Shown piece by piece: positions 1 through 8,099 of a stretch of DNA of 34,557 nt. Made by a program: the position numbers and the translations under genes. The stretch covers positions 55,014 through 89,570 of the forward strand of contig JBFLYD010000022.1 in the NCBI GenBank assembly GCA_040756905.1, given 5' to 3'. Below the pieces are notes generated by a model. It saw only the letters and a program-made list of their open reading frames with translations. It was not told the DNA's origin and made no database searches. Position 1 is the first letter of the stretch. Each line of letters begins with the position of its first letter. Source of the DNA: Acidobacteriota bacterium (GTDB lineage Bacteria > Acidobacteriota > Aminicenantia > JBFLYD01).

Positions 1-2610
1 TATTTTTAAAAAATATTCTTTTCCTGATATTCCTTCAAATAATATTTCCAATTTTTTCCCCTTTCCATAAATTCCAGTAATTTTTAGAAATCTATCTGTA
101 TCTCCAACTTGAATTTTTTCCTCTGGAACTAATATTACAGGGCCTTCTGTAAACTGTATCTCCAAGATATCTTTTTTATCCGAAGAGAATTTTATGTCTG
201 GCGAAATCCCACTTGATAAATTTTTTATTTTAAATGGGATGTCTTTATCATTCAGTTTAACTTTTAAAATTTTAGTTCCAAATGGAAAAAATGGAGAAAA
301 TTGAAAATCTATTCTATCATCGCCATTTTTTAATATTTTTAAATTAATTTTTCCATCCTGTTTTTTCAGATATAAGCTTAATCTGTTATCATTTATTTTA
401 ACATTTTCCACATTCAAAAATTTCCATTCCTCTGGAATCTGTGGATTGAAATGAACAACATTTTTTAATGAATCCACTGATAACCCCAGAAGTCCTTTTA
501 TCAAAGGTAATAAAAATCCATTCGATGAAAAACCCTGATGGGGAACAGATTCATTAAGGGGAATGAAATTTTCACCAGAGAAAACTTCATGACATCCCCC
601 GTAAAAAAACATTAAATGATTCCTTATCGCTCCCTTTAAAAGAAAATAGGCAGAATAATTCTGATGAAATTTATACATTGAAAGAGAAACAAAACCTGTG
701 ATAAAAGGCCAGACAGCTCCATAATTATAATTCAGCGGATCATATATCTCATTGTACTTACTAAGAACCCTGCATCCCCATGAAGTTGAAATTTCTGATG
801 AGGCCATTTTTTCTATAGTCTTTAATAATTTTTTTCCTTCAAGTAATCCAAAAGATATGGCAAGGGAAGGCCAAGGAGTTATTGCTGAAATTTTTTCTTC
901 TTTTTCTCCGATTGCATATATATACGATTCTTTCTTGTCATCCCAGAATTTATTCTTTAAATTTTCTGAGGCTTTTTGATAAATTTCTTCAGCTTTGCTT
1001 TTTAAATCATTGTCTCCGATAATTTCAGACATCCTGATAAATGAATCAAGGGCTTTTACCCAGATTCCACCCAGATATACATCAGTCAAAACACCTATCA
1101 TCTGACCAAATTCAAGAGCTCCCAGACCAGCTTTTTTATTATCCATAAGGCCATCACTGTTTTCATCTGTTGAAATACACCAGTGAAAAGCCTTTTTTAT
1201 AGATTCCCAGCTTTCTTTCAGAAACTCTACATCTCCAGAAGTTCTAACATAATCATAGAATGACCAAATATAAAATGGAGTTGTATCCGCATGAATAAAA
1301 GCATATGGATATTCTTCAAACCACTTTATCATTCCTGCAGACTGGGATATCTCATGGGTAATTTTCCCATCCTGTCTCTGATATCTCTTAAAAAATTCAA
1401 GAGATTTTTTTACAGGCATAAAGTTTCCAAAAGAATTTAAAGAAAATGAATTTATAAACGAATCTCCTCCAAAATACCATCCAAACCCTGGTCTACCGCT
1501 TCCTCCAGAGGCTCCAAAACCTGCCACCAGAGCCTCGCCTAAATCTGGATTTTCAATAAAAAGAGAATCAAGAGCAAGCTTAGCAAGGAGAAAGGCAAGG
1601 TTTAAATCTTTATCAGGAGTTTCTATTCTGAGAGCATTTTTATTAAAATTATCGTAATAATTCAGATTCTCTTTATAAAATTTCTCTGGTTCATTTATCA
1701 ATTCTTCGTAAAATTTTCTTGCTTCATCCCTTGTATGCATTCCTCCTGTAATTGCTACTGGAATAAAATACTCTCCTTTTAAATTCGCAGGCAGTTCAAT
1801 CTTAAACTGATAGGGTGCATCAGAAAATTGATGAGCAGGAGGTGACGAAATCCTTATTCCTGAGGGAGAGCCAATAACCGCATTAAATTTTCTTCTGCTT
1901 TCAGAAATTATGTATGCATTTAATTTATCATCCCAGAAACAATACTGTCCTCCTAAAGATCCAGGCCACATAGGTTGTAAAACCGGGATAAAATTAACTA
2001 TCACTGTCAAAGGCCTGACCGTATAAAAATTCAATAAAATTATTGCACCTGGAAATGATTTTGGAACAATGAAAATCTCTTTAAGGGTAAAGTATTGATT
2101 GGCATAGGTTAATATTTTTACTTCTGGAGTTGTCTCAAATGTCTTTATGAATTTTTCTCCAGGTTCAGGATTAGCTTTATCAGGGAAAACAAAAGATAGC
2201 TCAAAATCCCTCAGTATCTTAAAAGGAAACCCCCAGACTTCAAAATTCCCATTTTCATACCCCAGTATTGCAAATTTTCTTCCTATCTGGTCAAAATAAT
2301 TATTCCTTATAATATTTCTGCTAAAGTACAGAAAGTCCTTTTTTATTTCAAAAGTTTTTATGAAATTCTTCTCCAATTTAGTTTGGACTTCAGTGCATTT
2401 TAGTGTCATGTCACTTAATTGCATTTCGTTATTTTTATCAGTGTGCTTTATGAGAAACTGATTGAGAGGGAAGAAATTTATGGGACAGCACACTAAAACG
2501 AAAGCTGGCAAAAGAGAAAGAGAAAACATTAAAAAAAATATAACTGGAATATTTTTTTTAAATCTTATCTTATATCTAAAATTCTTACTTACATTGGAAT
2601 ACATATCCAT
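1..2610 (-). CDS. Membrane-anchored amylo-alpha-1,6-glucosidase-like six-hairpin glycosidase (3' part outside window)
   Basis: The frame is open from the ATG at 2610 to base 1, exactly 870 codons with no stop, so the C-terminus lies outside the window. An in-frame TAG just upstream of 2610 limits the start; ATG at 2604 is an alternative. Residues 21-41 form one hydrophobic segment after a basic N-terminus, so it is a signal anchor or signal peptide. The middle resembles the catalytic (alpha/alpha)6 region of glycogen-debranching/amylo-alpha-1,6-glucosidase-like enzymes: GWYFGGDSF around residues 377-385 (Asp383 the likely acid), an EFGQM segment, and a late YNYGAVWPF motif. It probably cleaves alpha-linked glucans or oligosaccharides in the periplasm or on the cell surface. 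The substrate cannot be read from the sequence, and other GH15/GH63-like families are possible. No partner gene is visible. Confidence 0.65.
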   Translation of the reverse strand, partial: MDMYSNVSKNFRYKIRFKKNIPVIFFLMFSLSLLPAFVLVCCPINFFPLNQFLIKHTDKNNEMQLSDMTLKCTEVQTKLEKNFIKTFEIKKDFLYFSRNIIRNNYFDQIGRKFAILGYENGNFEVWGFPFKILRDFELSFVFPDKANPEPGEKFIKTFETTPEVKILTYANQYFTLKEIFIVPKSFPGAIILLNFYTVRPLTVIVNFIPVLQPMWPGSLGGQYCFWDDKLNAYIISESRRKFNAVIGSPSGIRISSPPAHQFSDAPYQFKIELPANLKGEYFIPVAITGGMHTRDEARKFYEELINEPEKFYKENLNYYDNFNKNALRIETPDKDLNLAFLLAKLALDSLFIENPDLGEALVAGFGASGGSGRPGFGWYFGGDSFINSFSLNSFGNFMPVKKSLEFFKRYQRQDGKITHEISQSAGMIKWFEEYPYAFIHADTTPFYIWSFYDYVRTSGDVEFLKESWESIKKAFHWCISTDENSDGLMDNKKAGLGALEFGQMIGVLTDVYLGGIWVKALDSFIRMSEIIGDNDLKSKAEEIYQKASENLKNKFWDDKKESYIYAIGEKEEKISAITPWPSLAISFGLLEGKKLLKTIEKMASSEISTSWGCRVLSKYNEIYDPLNYNYGAVWPFITGFVSLSMYKFHQNYSAYFLLKGAIRNHLMFFYGGCHEVFSGENFIPLNESVPHQGFSSNGFLLPLIKGLLGLSVDSLKNVVHFNPQIPEEWKFLNVENVKINDNRLSLYLKKQDGKINLKILKNGDDRIDFQFSPFFPFGTKILKVKLNDKDIPFKIKNLSSGISPDIKFSSDKKDILEIQFTEGPVILVPEEKIQVGDTDRFLKITGIYGKGKKLEILFEGISGKEYFLKI

Positions 2611-2685
2611 GAAGCTTATCTTAATCTAACTATTTTAATTGAGTCAAGAAATATGAAGTGCGTGAAAATAGTCTCCTATATATTC

Positions 2686-2726
2686 ATTTTGATGCGAGGA
2701 GATCTGAGCGAAGGGGATGGTTGACC
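2686..2726 (+). repeat. Intergenic direct repeat, copy 1
   Basis: Bases 2692-2726 (35 nt, beginning atgcgaggagatctgagcg) are identical to 9310-9344, and the match extends to 41 nt with one difference (2686-2726 against 9304-9344). Both copies are intergenic and in the same orientation. This one sits just upstream of the perR-like promoter. It encodes no recognised protein or RNA. Confidence 0.85.
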
Positions 2727-2757
2727 CCTTTTAAAAATACTATTTTTTCAAAGGCAC

Positions 2758-2786
2758 TTGACAAGAAATAATTTATTAATTAAAAT
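2758..2786 (+). promoter_or_regulatory. Sigma70-like promoter of the perR-like gene
   Basis: TTGACA at 2758-2763 is followed by a 17-nt spacer and TAAAAT at 2781-2786. The expected start of transcription is near 2793, about 9 nt before the ATG at 2802. No Shine-Dalgarno sequence fits in so short a leader. Confidence 0.7.
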
Positions 2787-2799
2787 TATTTTTAATTAA
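2776..2799. promoter_or_regulatory. Perfect AT-rich palindrome over the perR promoter (candidate autoregulatory operator)
   Basis: TTAATTAAAA at 2776-2785 and TTTTAATTAA at 2790-2799 are perfect inverted repeats separated by 4 nt. The site covers the -10 box and the predicted start of transcription, where a bound repressor would block polymerase. Fur/PerR boxes are AT-rich inverted repeats, and many perR genes are autoregulated. That this regulator binds here is an inference. Confidence 0.55.
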
Positions 2800-2801
2800 A
2801 A

Positions 2802-3200
2802 ATGATTATAAATAAATTAAAAAGGATAAACCTAAAGGCAACTCCTCAGAGAATTGCCATCGTGAAATTTTTAGAAGGTAATACATCCCATCCCTCAGCT
2901 GAGGATATATATAATGCAATATCAAAAATATATCCATCAATTTCTTTTGCTACAGTTTATAATACACTGAAAGCTTTACATGAAAAGGGAGAGATTCTTG
3001 AGCTTAGTATTGACCCGGAAAGGAAACGATATGATCCAAATGTAACTCCTCACAATCATTTTATATGTCTCCTCTGTGGCAAAGTTGTTGACATCTTTAA
3101 TGATGTGAATGTAAGTTTAAAGCTTCCTGGCTACGAGATAAAGAGTAAACATGTAGAATTTCATGGTTTCTGCCCTAAATGCAAAGAAAAAAGGAAATGA
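2802..3200 (+). CDS. perR: PerR-type peroxide-sensing repressor (Fur family)
   Basis: A 132-residue Fur-family protein with an N-terminal winged helix (TPQR at 14-17, SFATVYNTL recognition helix at 48-56) and a C-terminal metal-binding dimerisation domain. The five regulatory-metal ligands of Bacillus PerR (H37, D85, H91, H93, D104) match H30, D78, H84, H86 and D97, all with the same offset of seven. Asp at position 78 favours PerR over Fur, which usually has Glu there. The structural zinc site is present as C89/C92 and C124/C127. In this family, iron-catalysed oxidation of His ligands releases DNA under peroxide stress. The gene lies 33 nt ahead of rubrerythrin and is probably co-transcribed with it. 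The short leader lacks a ribosome-binding site. Confidence 0.9.
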   Translation: MIINKLKRINLKATPQRIAIVKFLEGNTSHPSAEDIYNAISKIYPSISFATVYNTLKALHEKGEILELSIDPERKRYDPNVTPHNHFICLLCGKVVDIFNDVNVSLKLPGYEIKSKHVEFHGFCPKCKEKRK

Positions 3201-3233
3201 TAAATTGAATATAATTTTTTTAGGAGGATTAAA

Positions 3234-3737
3234 ATGAAAAAAATGACTGAAAAAAATTTAAGAGATGCATTTGCAGGTGAAAGCCAAGCTCATATGAAGT
3301 ATTTAATTTTTTCTGAGATTGCTGATAAAAAAGGACTGACAAACATATCTAAATTATTCAAAGCTATAGCTTTCGCAGAATTTGTCCACGCAAAAAATCA
3401 TTTAAAAGAACTTGGCGAAGCCAAAGATACTATTAACAATCTTCAAGCTGCAATCGATGGTGAAACTTATGAAGTAACAGAAATGTACCCTGCATTTAAT
3501 GAAACAGCAAAATTCCAGGAAGAAAAAGGAGCTGAAAGAAGCACTTTTTATGCCCTTGAAGCAGAAAAGATTCATAAGTACATGTATGAAAAAGCAAAAG
3601 ATATTGCATCAGCAGGAAAAGATATCGAACAAAAAGATATTTATGTCTGTTCTGTATGTGGACATACAGTAGAAAAAAACTTGCCGAATAAGTGCCCTGT
3701 ATGCGGTACTGCCTCTAAATCTTATGTTAAATTTTAA
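3234..3737 (+). CDS. rbr: Rubrerythrin
   Basis: A 167-residue rubrerythrin that reduces hydrogen peroxide with electrons passed through its rubredoxin-like tail, in the cytoplasm of anaerobes. The ferritin-like domain carries the di-iron ligands: E16 in GESQAH, E49xxH52, the E77/E80/E83 stretch before MYP, and E111xxH114. The C-terminal rubredoxin-like domain has C139xxC142 and C154xxC157. A clear AGGAGG ribosome-binding site lies 7 nt before the ATG. Its place directly after a PerR-like repressor fits induction by peroxide. Confidence 0.93.
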   Translation: MKKMTEKNLRDAFAGESQAHMKYLIFSEIADKKGLTNISKLFKAIAFAEFVHAKNHLKELGEAKDTINNLQAAIDGETYEVTEMYPAFNETAKFQEEKGAERSTFYALEAEKIHKYMYEKAKDIASAGKDIEQKDIYVCSVCGHTVEKNLPNKCPVCGTASKSYVKF

Positions 3738-3762
3738 AAAATATCCTATGATTTGACATCTG

Positions 3763-3771
3763 TGTTATAAT
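3763..3771 (+). promoter_or_regulatory. Extended -10 promoter of the bacterioferritin-like gene
   Basis: TGTTATAAT at 3763-3771 is a consensus extended -10 element. Transcription would start near 3778, inside the short palindrome AAAAAGCTTTTT (3772-3783). No good -35 box stands at the right distance. The same nine bases occur upstream of panB. Confidence 0.5.
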
Positions 3772-3798
3772 AAAAAGCTTTTTTAAGAGGAGGGAATA

Positions 3799-4212
3799 AT
3801 GGGTAAAGAATTGCTGGACAAATTAAACGAGGCTATCTCAAGCGAGATGCAAGCGAGCATTCAATACATGTGGCAACATGTAATGTGGGCTGGAACCAAA
3901 GGTGCTGCAGTAAAGGATGATTTTAAAAAAATTGCTATAACAGAGATGAAGCACGCTGAAGCAATTGCTGAAAGATTATACTATCTTGGAGGAACTCCAA
4001 CTACTGAACCTGCACCCATAAAATTAAGCAAAAAATTGGAAGATATGGTTAAAGACAATGTTAAAGCTGAGGAAGAAGCAATTTCAATGTATAAAGAAAT
4101 AATAAGATTGGCAGAAAAAGAAGGAGACATAACCACTAAATTTCTTTTCGAATCTATCCTATCAGATGAAGAAGATCATCATGACTACTTCACTACTCTT
4201 TTAGAAGAATAA
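3799..4212 (+). CDS. Bacterioferritin-like di-iron protein
   Basis: A 137-residue four-helix ferritin-like protein. The ligands match Escherichia coli bacterioferritin with a constant offset of two: E16, E49, H52, E92, E125 and H128 (Bfr E18, E51, H54, E94, E127, H130). M50 corresponds to the Bfr haem-ligating Met52, so haem binding at a dimer interface is possible. It is about 20 residues shorter than classical Bfr. Its likely role is iron oxidation and storage, lowering free iron during peroxide stress together with the two genes before it. AGAGGAGG lies 5 nt before the ATG. A Dps-like assembly cannot be ruled out. Confidence 0.8.
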   Translation: MGKELLDKLNEAISSEMQASIQYMWQHVMWAGTKGAAVKDDFKKIAITEMKHAEAIAERLYYLGGTPTTEPAPIKLSKKLEDMVKDNVKAEEEAISMYKEIIRLAEKEGDITTKFLFESILSDEEDHHDYFTTLLEE

Positions 4213-4283
4213 CAATTAATTTAATTATAATACTTAATTTCAGAGGGAAGGATCTCTAATTCCATGATTGAAGAGAAAAAAAT

Positions 4284-4331
4284 CCCCCTCACCAACCTCT
4301 CCCCTTAGGGGAAAGGATTTAGGTGAGGGGG
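4284..4331. repeat. GC-rich hairpin repeat, copy 1, between convergent genes
   Basis: Outer arms CCCCCTCACC (4284-4293) and GGTGAGGGGG (4322-4331) pair perfectly. An inner stem is centred on the CCCCTTAGGGG at 4301-4311. The same outer arms enclose a related hairpin at 22344-22393. It lies between the plus-strand bacterioferritin-like gene and the minus-strand M14 gene, where it could end transcription from both sides. Similar intergenic palindromes occur widely in bacteria. Confidence 0.8.
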
Positions 4332-4441
4332 ACTCAAAAGTTTCATAGAATTTACGGATAAAGTCGATCCTACCCCCTGTAATTGCTATCACGGAAAAAA
4401 AGAGATGCTTACGTTTCAGACTTTCTATTTAATCAAATCTT

Positions 4442-7006
4442 TTAGTATTGTATGGCATTAAAGAGTAATTTGAAAGTGCCGTGCGATTGAGCATGGTGCA
4501 ATACATCAAATCCTATCAAGATAACATTACCTTTTTCATAGGGAACATCAACAAAAGTGCTTTTTCCAAGAATCATTTTTTCTTCTTTTACAATTCCACT
4601 TAACAATGAATTGAATTCAGGGAATTTCATGACTGAAGTACCTTTTTTAACTTCAAAGACTGGCTCCTCATTGTAAAAAATAGAAATCTCCTTAGGCAAT
4701 CCAAATGCTACTGGAGTCGAATGAGTCAACTCATTAATAAAAATTGAGCCAGGGCAGAAAAAACTTCTTTGATTTCTCGGCTTCTCCAGCTCTTTTTTCA
4801 ATGCATTTGAAACATCTATCCCAAAATATTCGATAGGAAGATCAGAAGAACTACCGATTGTAATTAATTTTCCTCCGTTTCTTACAAAATCTCTTATATT
4901 AATTGTGCCATCAATTCCAATACCTCCTGCATATTCTGGAGACACTTCTCCCTTATCCTTTCCCTCAAGAATTATTTTTAATGGCATGGGTGGAATGATT
5001 ATTACATCAAACTTTTCTGCTAAATTTCCTGCCTTTATTTCGCTGTTTTGTACAACTTTGAACTCAAAATCAAATTTTTCAAGGACAAATCTGAGCCATC
5101 CCTCATCCATATTTGGAACGAATGACTGATACACTCCTATCCTTTTATTTTTCATCTTTAAAGTTTTTGTCCTTGGTAATTCATCTGTTCCAAGAATTTC
5201 AACTGGTATGCTTTTTGTAAAATCTATCAACAATTTATCCACCTCACCTTTATTTAGAATAATAACAGTGCCGCGATTGAATTTCTCTCCTGAAACAGAA
5301 AATTCATTCAGAGCTATTTCAACATTATAATTTTTCTTAAGAAGCTGATTAATTAGGGTTGATTCCTCGTTTGTCTGATTTTTCAACAGAAAATATCTCT
5401 TTCCTTTAATCTTTATTTTTCCGTGCAAGCTATATCCATAGGGTAAAATTTGGAGCTCAGCACTGAAAGGTTTTTTAATTTCAATACATTTAACCCCCAT
5501 CTGTAGAGGAAGTGTCCAGGTAGACTCATCATATGGGTATTCCAATCTGCCACCACCTAAATCCCTTGCAGGGTATTGCTTCATTTCCAGAAGGTCTTTT
5601 ATAAATGATCGATATGGCTGGGAGAGAGGAACTATAAATGTACCGGAAGGAAATTCAATTCCATCTGCTTCAAACTCTTTCTTTGCTTCATAAACTTCTG
5701 CTCCACCTCTTTGAAGAACATTTATCAATTTTATCGCTGTCGGCAAATCTCTCTGATTTTTTGGAATAATGTAAGCATATGGAGGCTCTGACTTTCCTTT
5801 TTCAATTTGATTCAATGCAAACCTATAATAATTATACATATATTTTTCTTTATCCTCAGAAATTCTCCTTAATATTGAATCCGCAAAAATCTCTTCGTAC
5901 TCAATTATATCTTTCAATCTCCACCATCCTCCTTCCCATGGTTCCAGATATGAAGATTGAATATCCATGCTATATATTCCCCTTCCTCTATCCTGAAGGT
6001 CGCTTTTTCTCAAAAATAAAGGAGAGGCAAGGTTACATGAGGCAGCCTCTGTTAGAATTCCGATTGCATTGTGTCTTATAGGAGCTGCTCTATTTGCCAT
6101 GTTATACCAGCTATCAAAAATCATATTGGTTGCAATTCCTTTTTTCCCTCTTTTAGTAAATTCAAAGGCAGCTTCTGAGCAAAGAAGATTTAACTCTCTT
6201 AGGAGAAGAGGTTCAATGTTGGGATTTGTCGGATCATAGTAAGGTGGGATAAAAAGCCTGGGCCCTCTCTGTCCCATTTGATGAACATCCCAGACTACTA
6301 TAGGGAAAAACTCTCGATACAATATTTTTGTCCACATTTCAGTTTCTTTTTGGGTGATCATAAACCAATCTCGGTTATTATCATGTCCTGTATAGTAATG
6401 GTAGAGCCAGGGCATGGAAGAAGCCTCATACTGGGTTCCCAAATTCCTGTAGTACCACTCTACAACCATATCAATTCCATCTGGATTTACTGACGGAACG
6501 AGTAATAAAACTGTATTGTTCAAAATCTTTAAGACCTCAGGATCGTTCGAAGAGACAAGTCTATATGCAAGCCTCATAGAAAACAGTGTTGAAGCAATTT
6601 CAGTAGAATGAATCGCACAAGATATTGCTACAATTGCTTTTCCTTCTTTTATTAAAGATTCAACTTCTTCCTCAACAGTCTTTCTTGGATCCTGAAGTTT
6701 TCTCTGAATTTCTTTAATTCTATCTAAATTTTTTAAATTTTCAGAACTTGAAATAACTGCAAAAATAAACCTCCTGCCTAAAGTCGATTTTCCAAGGTCA
6801 ATCACTTCAATTCTATCTGAGGCTTTATCCAGGCTATCAAAATAGTCAAGAATCTGATTCCATTTAGCAAGCTTAAAATCTTCTCCAGGCTCAAACCCTA
6901 AAATTTCTTTTGGTGCAGGAATTTTTTCATCAGAATAGATTAAAATTACTGTCAGAGTAGCAATAAAAAGAAAAAATAGTTTAAAAACAGAAACTTCTCT
7001 CTTCAT
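4442..7006 (-). CDS. Exported M14-family zinc metallocarboxypeptidase
   Basis: Predicted 854-residue protein with a signal peptide (hydrophobic run at residues 9-25). The peptidase M14 domain fills roughly residues 45-380. It has HSTE (zinc ligands H133 and E136), the NPDG stretch after a hydrophobic strand, NNRDW (substrate-binding R212), VHQMG (zinc ligand H242) and TEAAS (catalytic E320). The remaining 450 or so residues resemble the C-terminal region of large secreted M14 peptidases, including a Rossmann-like segment. It probably trims peptides in the periplasm or outside the cell. An in-frame TTG at 7018 extends the frame but uses up the GGAGGAG ribosome-binding site, so ATG 7006 is preferred. 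The neighbouring M29 peptidase is on the same strand. Confidence 0.85.
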   Translation of the reverse strand: MKREVSVFKLFFLFIATLTVILIYSDEKIPAPKEILGFEPGEDFKLAKWNQILDYFDSLDKASDRIEVIDLGKSTLGRRFIFAVISSSENLKNLDRIKEIQRKLQDPRKTVEEEVESLIKEGKAIVAISCAIHSTEIASTLFSMRLAYRLVSSNDPEVLKILNNTVLLLVPSVNPDGIDMVVEWYYRNLGTQYEASSMPWLYHYYTGHDNNRDWFMITQKETEMWTKILYREFFPIVVWDVHQMGQRGPRLFIPPYYDPTNPNIEPLLLRELNLLCSEAAFEFTKRGKKGIATNMIFDSWYNMANRAAPIRHNAIGILTEAASCNLASPLFLRKSDLQDRGRGIYSMDIQSSYLEPWEGGWWRLKDIIEYEEIFADSILRRISEDKEKYMYNYYRFALNQIEKGKSEPPYAYIIPKNQRDLPTAIKLINVLQRGGAEVYEAKKEFEADGIEFPSGTFIVPLSQPYRSFIKDLLEMKQYPARDLGGGRLEYPYDESTWTLPLQMGVKCIEIKKPFSAELQILPYGYSLHGKIKIKGKRYFLLKNQTNEESTLINQLLKKNYNVEIALNEFSVSGEKFNRGTVIILNKGEVDKLLIDFTKSIPVEILGTDELPRTKTLKMKNKRIGVYQSFVPNMDEGWLRFVLEKFDFEFKVVQNSEIKAGNLAEKFDVIIIPPMPLKIILEGKDKGEVSPEYAGGIGIDGTINIRDFVRNGGKLITIGSSSDLPIEYFGIDVSNALKKELEKPRNQRSFFCPGSIFINELTHSTPVAFGLPKEISIFYNEEPVFEVKKGTSVMKFPEFNSLLSGIVKEEKMILGKSTFVDVPYEKGNVILIGFDVLHHAQSHGTFKLLFNAIQY

Positions 7007-7068
7007 ATTCTCCTCCAATTTGATAATCTTTTAGCCAATTTTTATAAGGATGGGGAGACCTGATTTAA

Positions 7069-8016
7069 TCAAATTAAGAATTTTCCATTTTTTGCAATGA
7101 AGCGACCCTTAGCTTTTATTGTAACTTTTTCTACAAGAGAATCATAATGATGTTTTGAAGAATTTTTACCAAGGCCATATGAATCGCCAATTGCTACATG
7201 TATTGTTCCAAATGCCTTTTCTGCTTCGAGCATATTAGGGCATATCTTTGCTTTTTTGTTTGTTCCAATCCCAAATTCTCCTACTATGAACCCTGAGGGA
7301 TCATCTCCGATATTTTTGATAATATCCAATATTCCTTTTCCGCTCCATCTGATTAGTTTTCCTTCCTTAAATTCCATAATTCCTTTTCCTATCTTATTAT
7401 CTATAAGGCTTACCACCATCTTTCCATTAAAAGTTTCCTCTACAGGGGCAGTGTAACACTCTCCAGCTGGAAGATTTCCATGTTTTCCTTTCTGAGATAT
7501 ATCTCCGTTGTCATTTTCCCATTTCCTTCCTTTTACTGAAAACTCTAATCTTGTTCCAAATGGATTCTCAATCACTACATCTTCTGCTTCTCTCATCGCA
7601 TCAATTATTTTTCTTGTAAACTTATCCATCTCTTCAAAATCAATATTTACAAGCCTTTCCATCATCTCTTTTGTTATACCTGGCATCATACATATTCTTC
7701 CGTATTGAGAACCCATCTTAACCATAAATCCTCTGAATGGCTTCTCTTCAATTCTACTATCGAGCAAATAGGCAGTAACATCCGCTATCTTAATTATTTC
7801 TTCAAAAATTTTTGTTTCTTTTTTTATGGGTCTTAGGGTTTCTATCATTAAATAAGTTGTTATCTCTGCTTTCTGTTTTTTAGCCCAGTATGCTAAAGCT
7901 TCTGCAATTTCCATTTTTTGTTTATCTGTAACTAATAGAAAATTCTCTCCTTCCTTTATCTTAAGGGCATGGACAACTGCCTTTTCCGCAGCTGATAATA
8001 ATTTAGAATGACGCAT
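7069..8016 (-). CDS. M29-family aminopeptidase
   Basis: Predicted 315-residue cytosolic metalloaminopeptidase of clan MQ/family M29, which removes N-terminal residues from peptides with two metal ions. Ligand motifs seen are GECYTAP (Glu186), GEFGIG (Glu247), GTIHVAIG (His273) and KHHYD (His/Asp near 289-292). It is shorter than classical M29 enzymes of about 400 residues, mainly in the N-terminal part. ATG 8016 has GGAGG 8 nt upstream; a GTG five codons earlier would destroy that site. It lies 62 nt upstream of the M14 gene and would help complete breakdown of imported peptides. Confidence 0.82.
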   Translation of the reverse strand: MRHSKLLSAAEKAVVHALKIKEGENFLLVTDKQKMEIAEALAYWAKKQKAEITTYLMIETLRPIKKETKIFEEIIKIADVTAYLLDSRIEEKPFRGFMVKMGSQYGRICMMPGITKEMMERLVNIDFEEMDKFTRKIIDAMREAEDVVIENPFGTRLEFSVKGRKWENDNGDISQKGKHGNLPAGECYTAPVEETFNGKMVVSLIDNKIGKGIMEFKEGKLIRWSGKGILDIIKNIGDDPSGFIVGEFGIGTNKKAKICPNMLEAEKAFGTIHVAIGDSYGLGKNSSKHHYDSLVEKVTIKAKGRFIAKNGKFLI

Positions 8017-8099
8017 TATTATCTCCTCCACAATATGACCTTATTGGATTATATTGATTTAGAAACATAATTTCAACCAAGAAGTAAGCATTTTTTCTA

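Noticed and set aside
752-979. Plus-strand frame inside the glycosidase-like gene
   Set aside because: It is antisense to a continuous 870-codon frame with clear family motifs.
3753-3771. TTGACA and TATAAT before the bacterioferritin-like gene as a classical promoter pair
   Set aside because: The boxes are only 7 nt apart, too close to work together; an extended -10 reading was kept instead.
7007-7018. TTG start for the M14 peptidase
   Set aside because: The extra codons consist of the GGAGGAG ribosome-binding site of the ATG at 7006.
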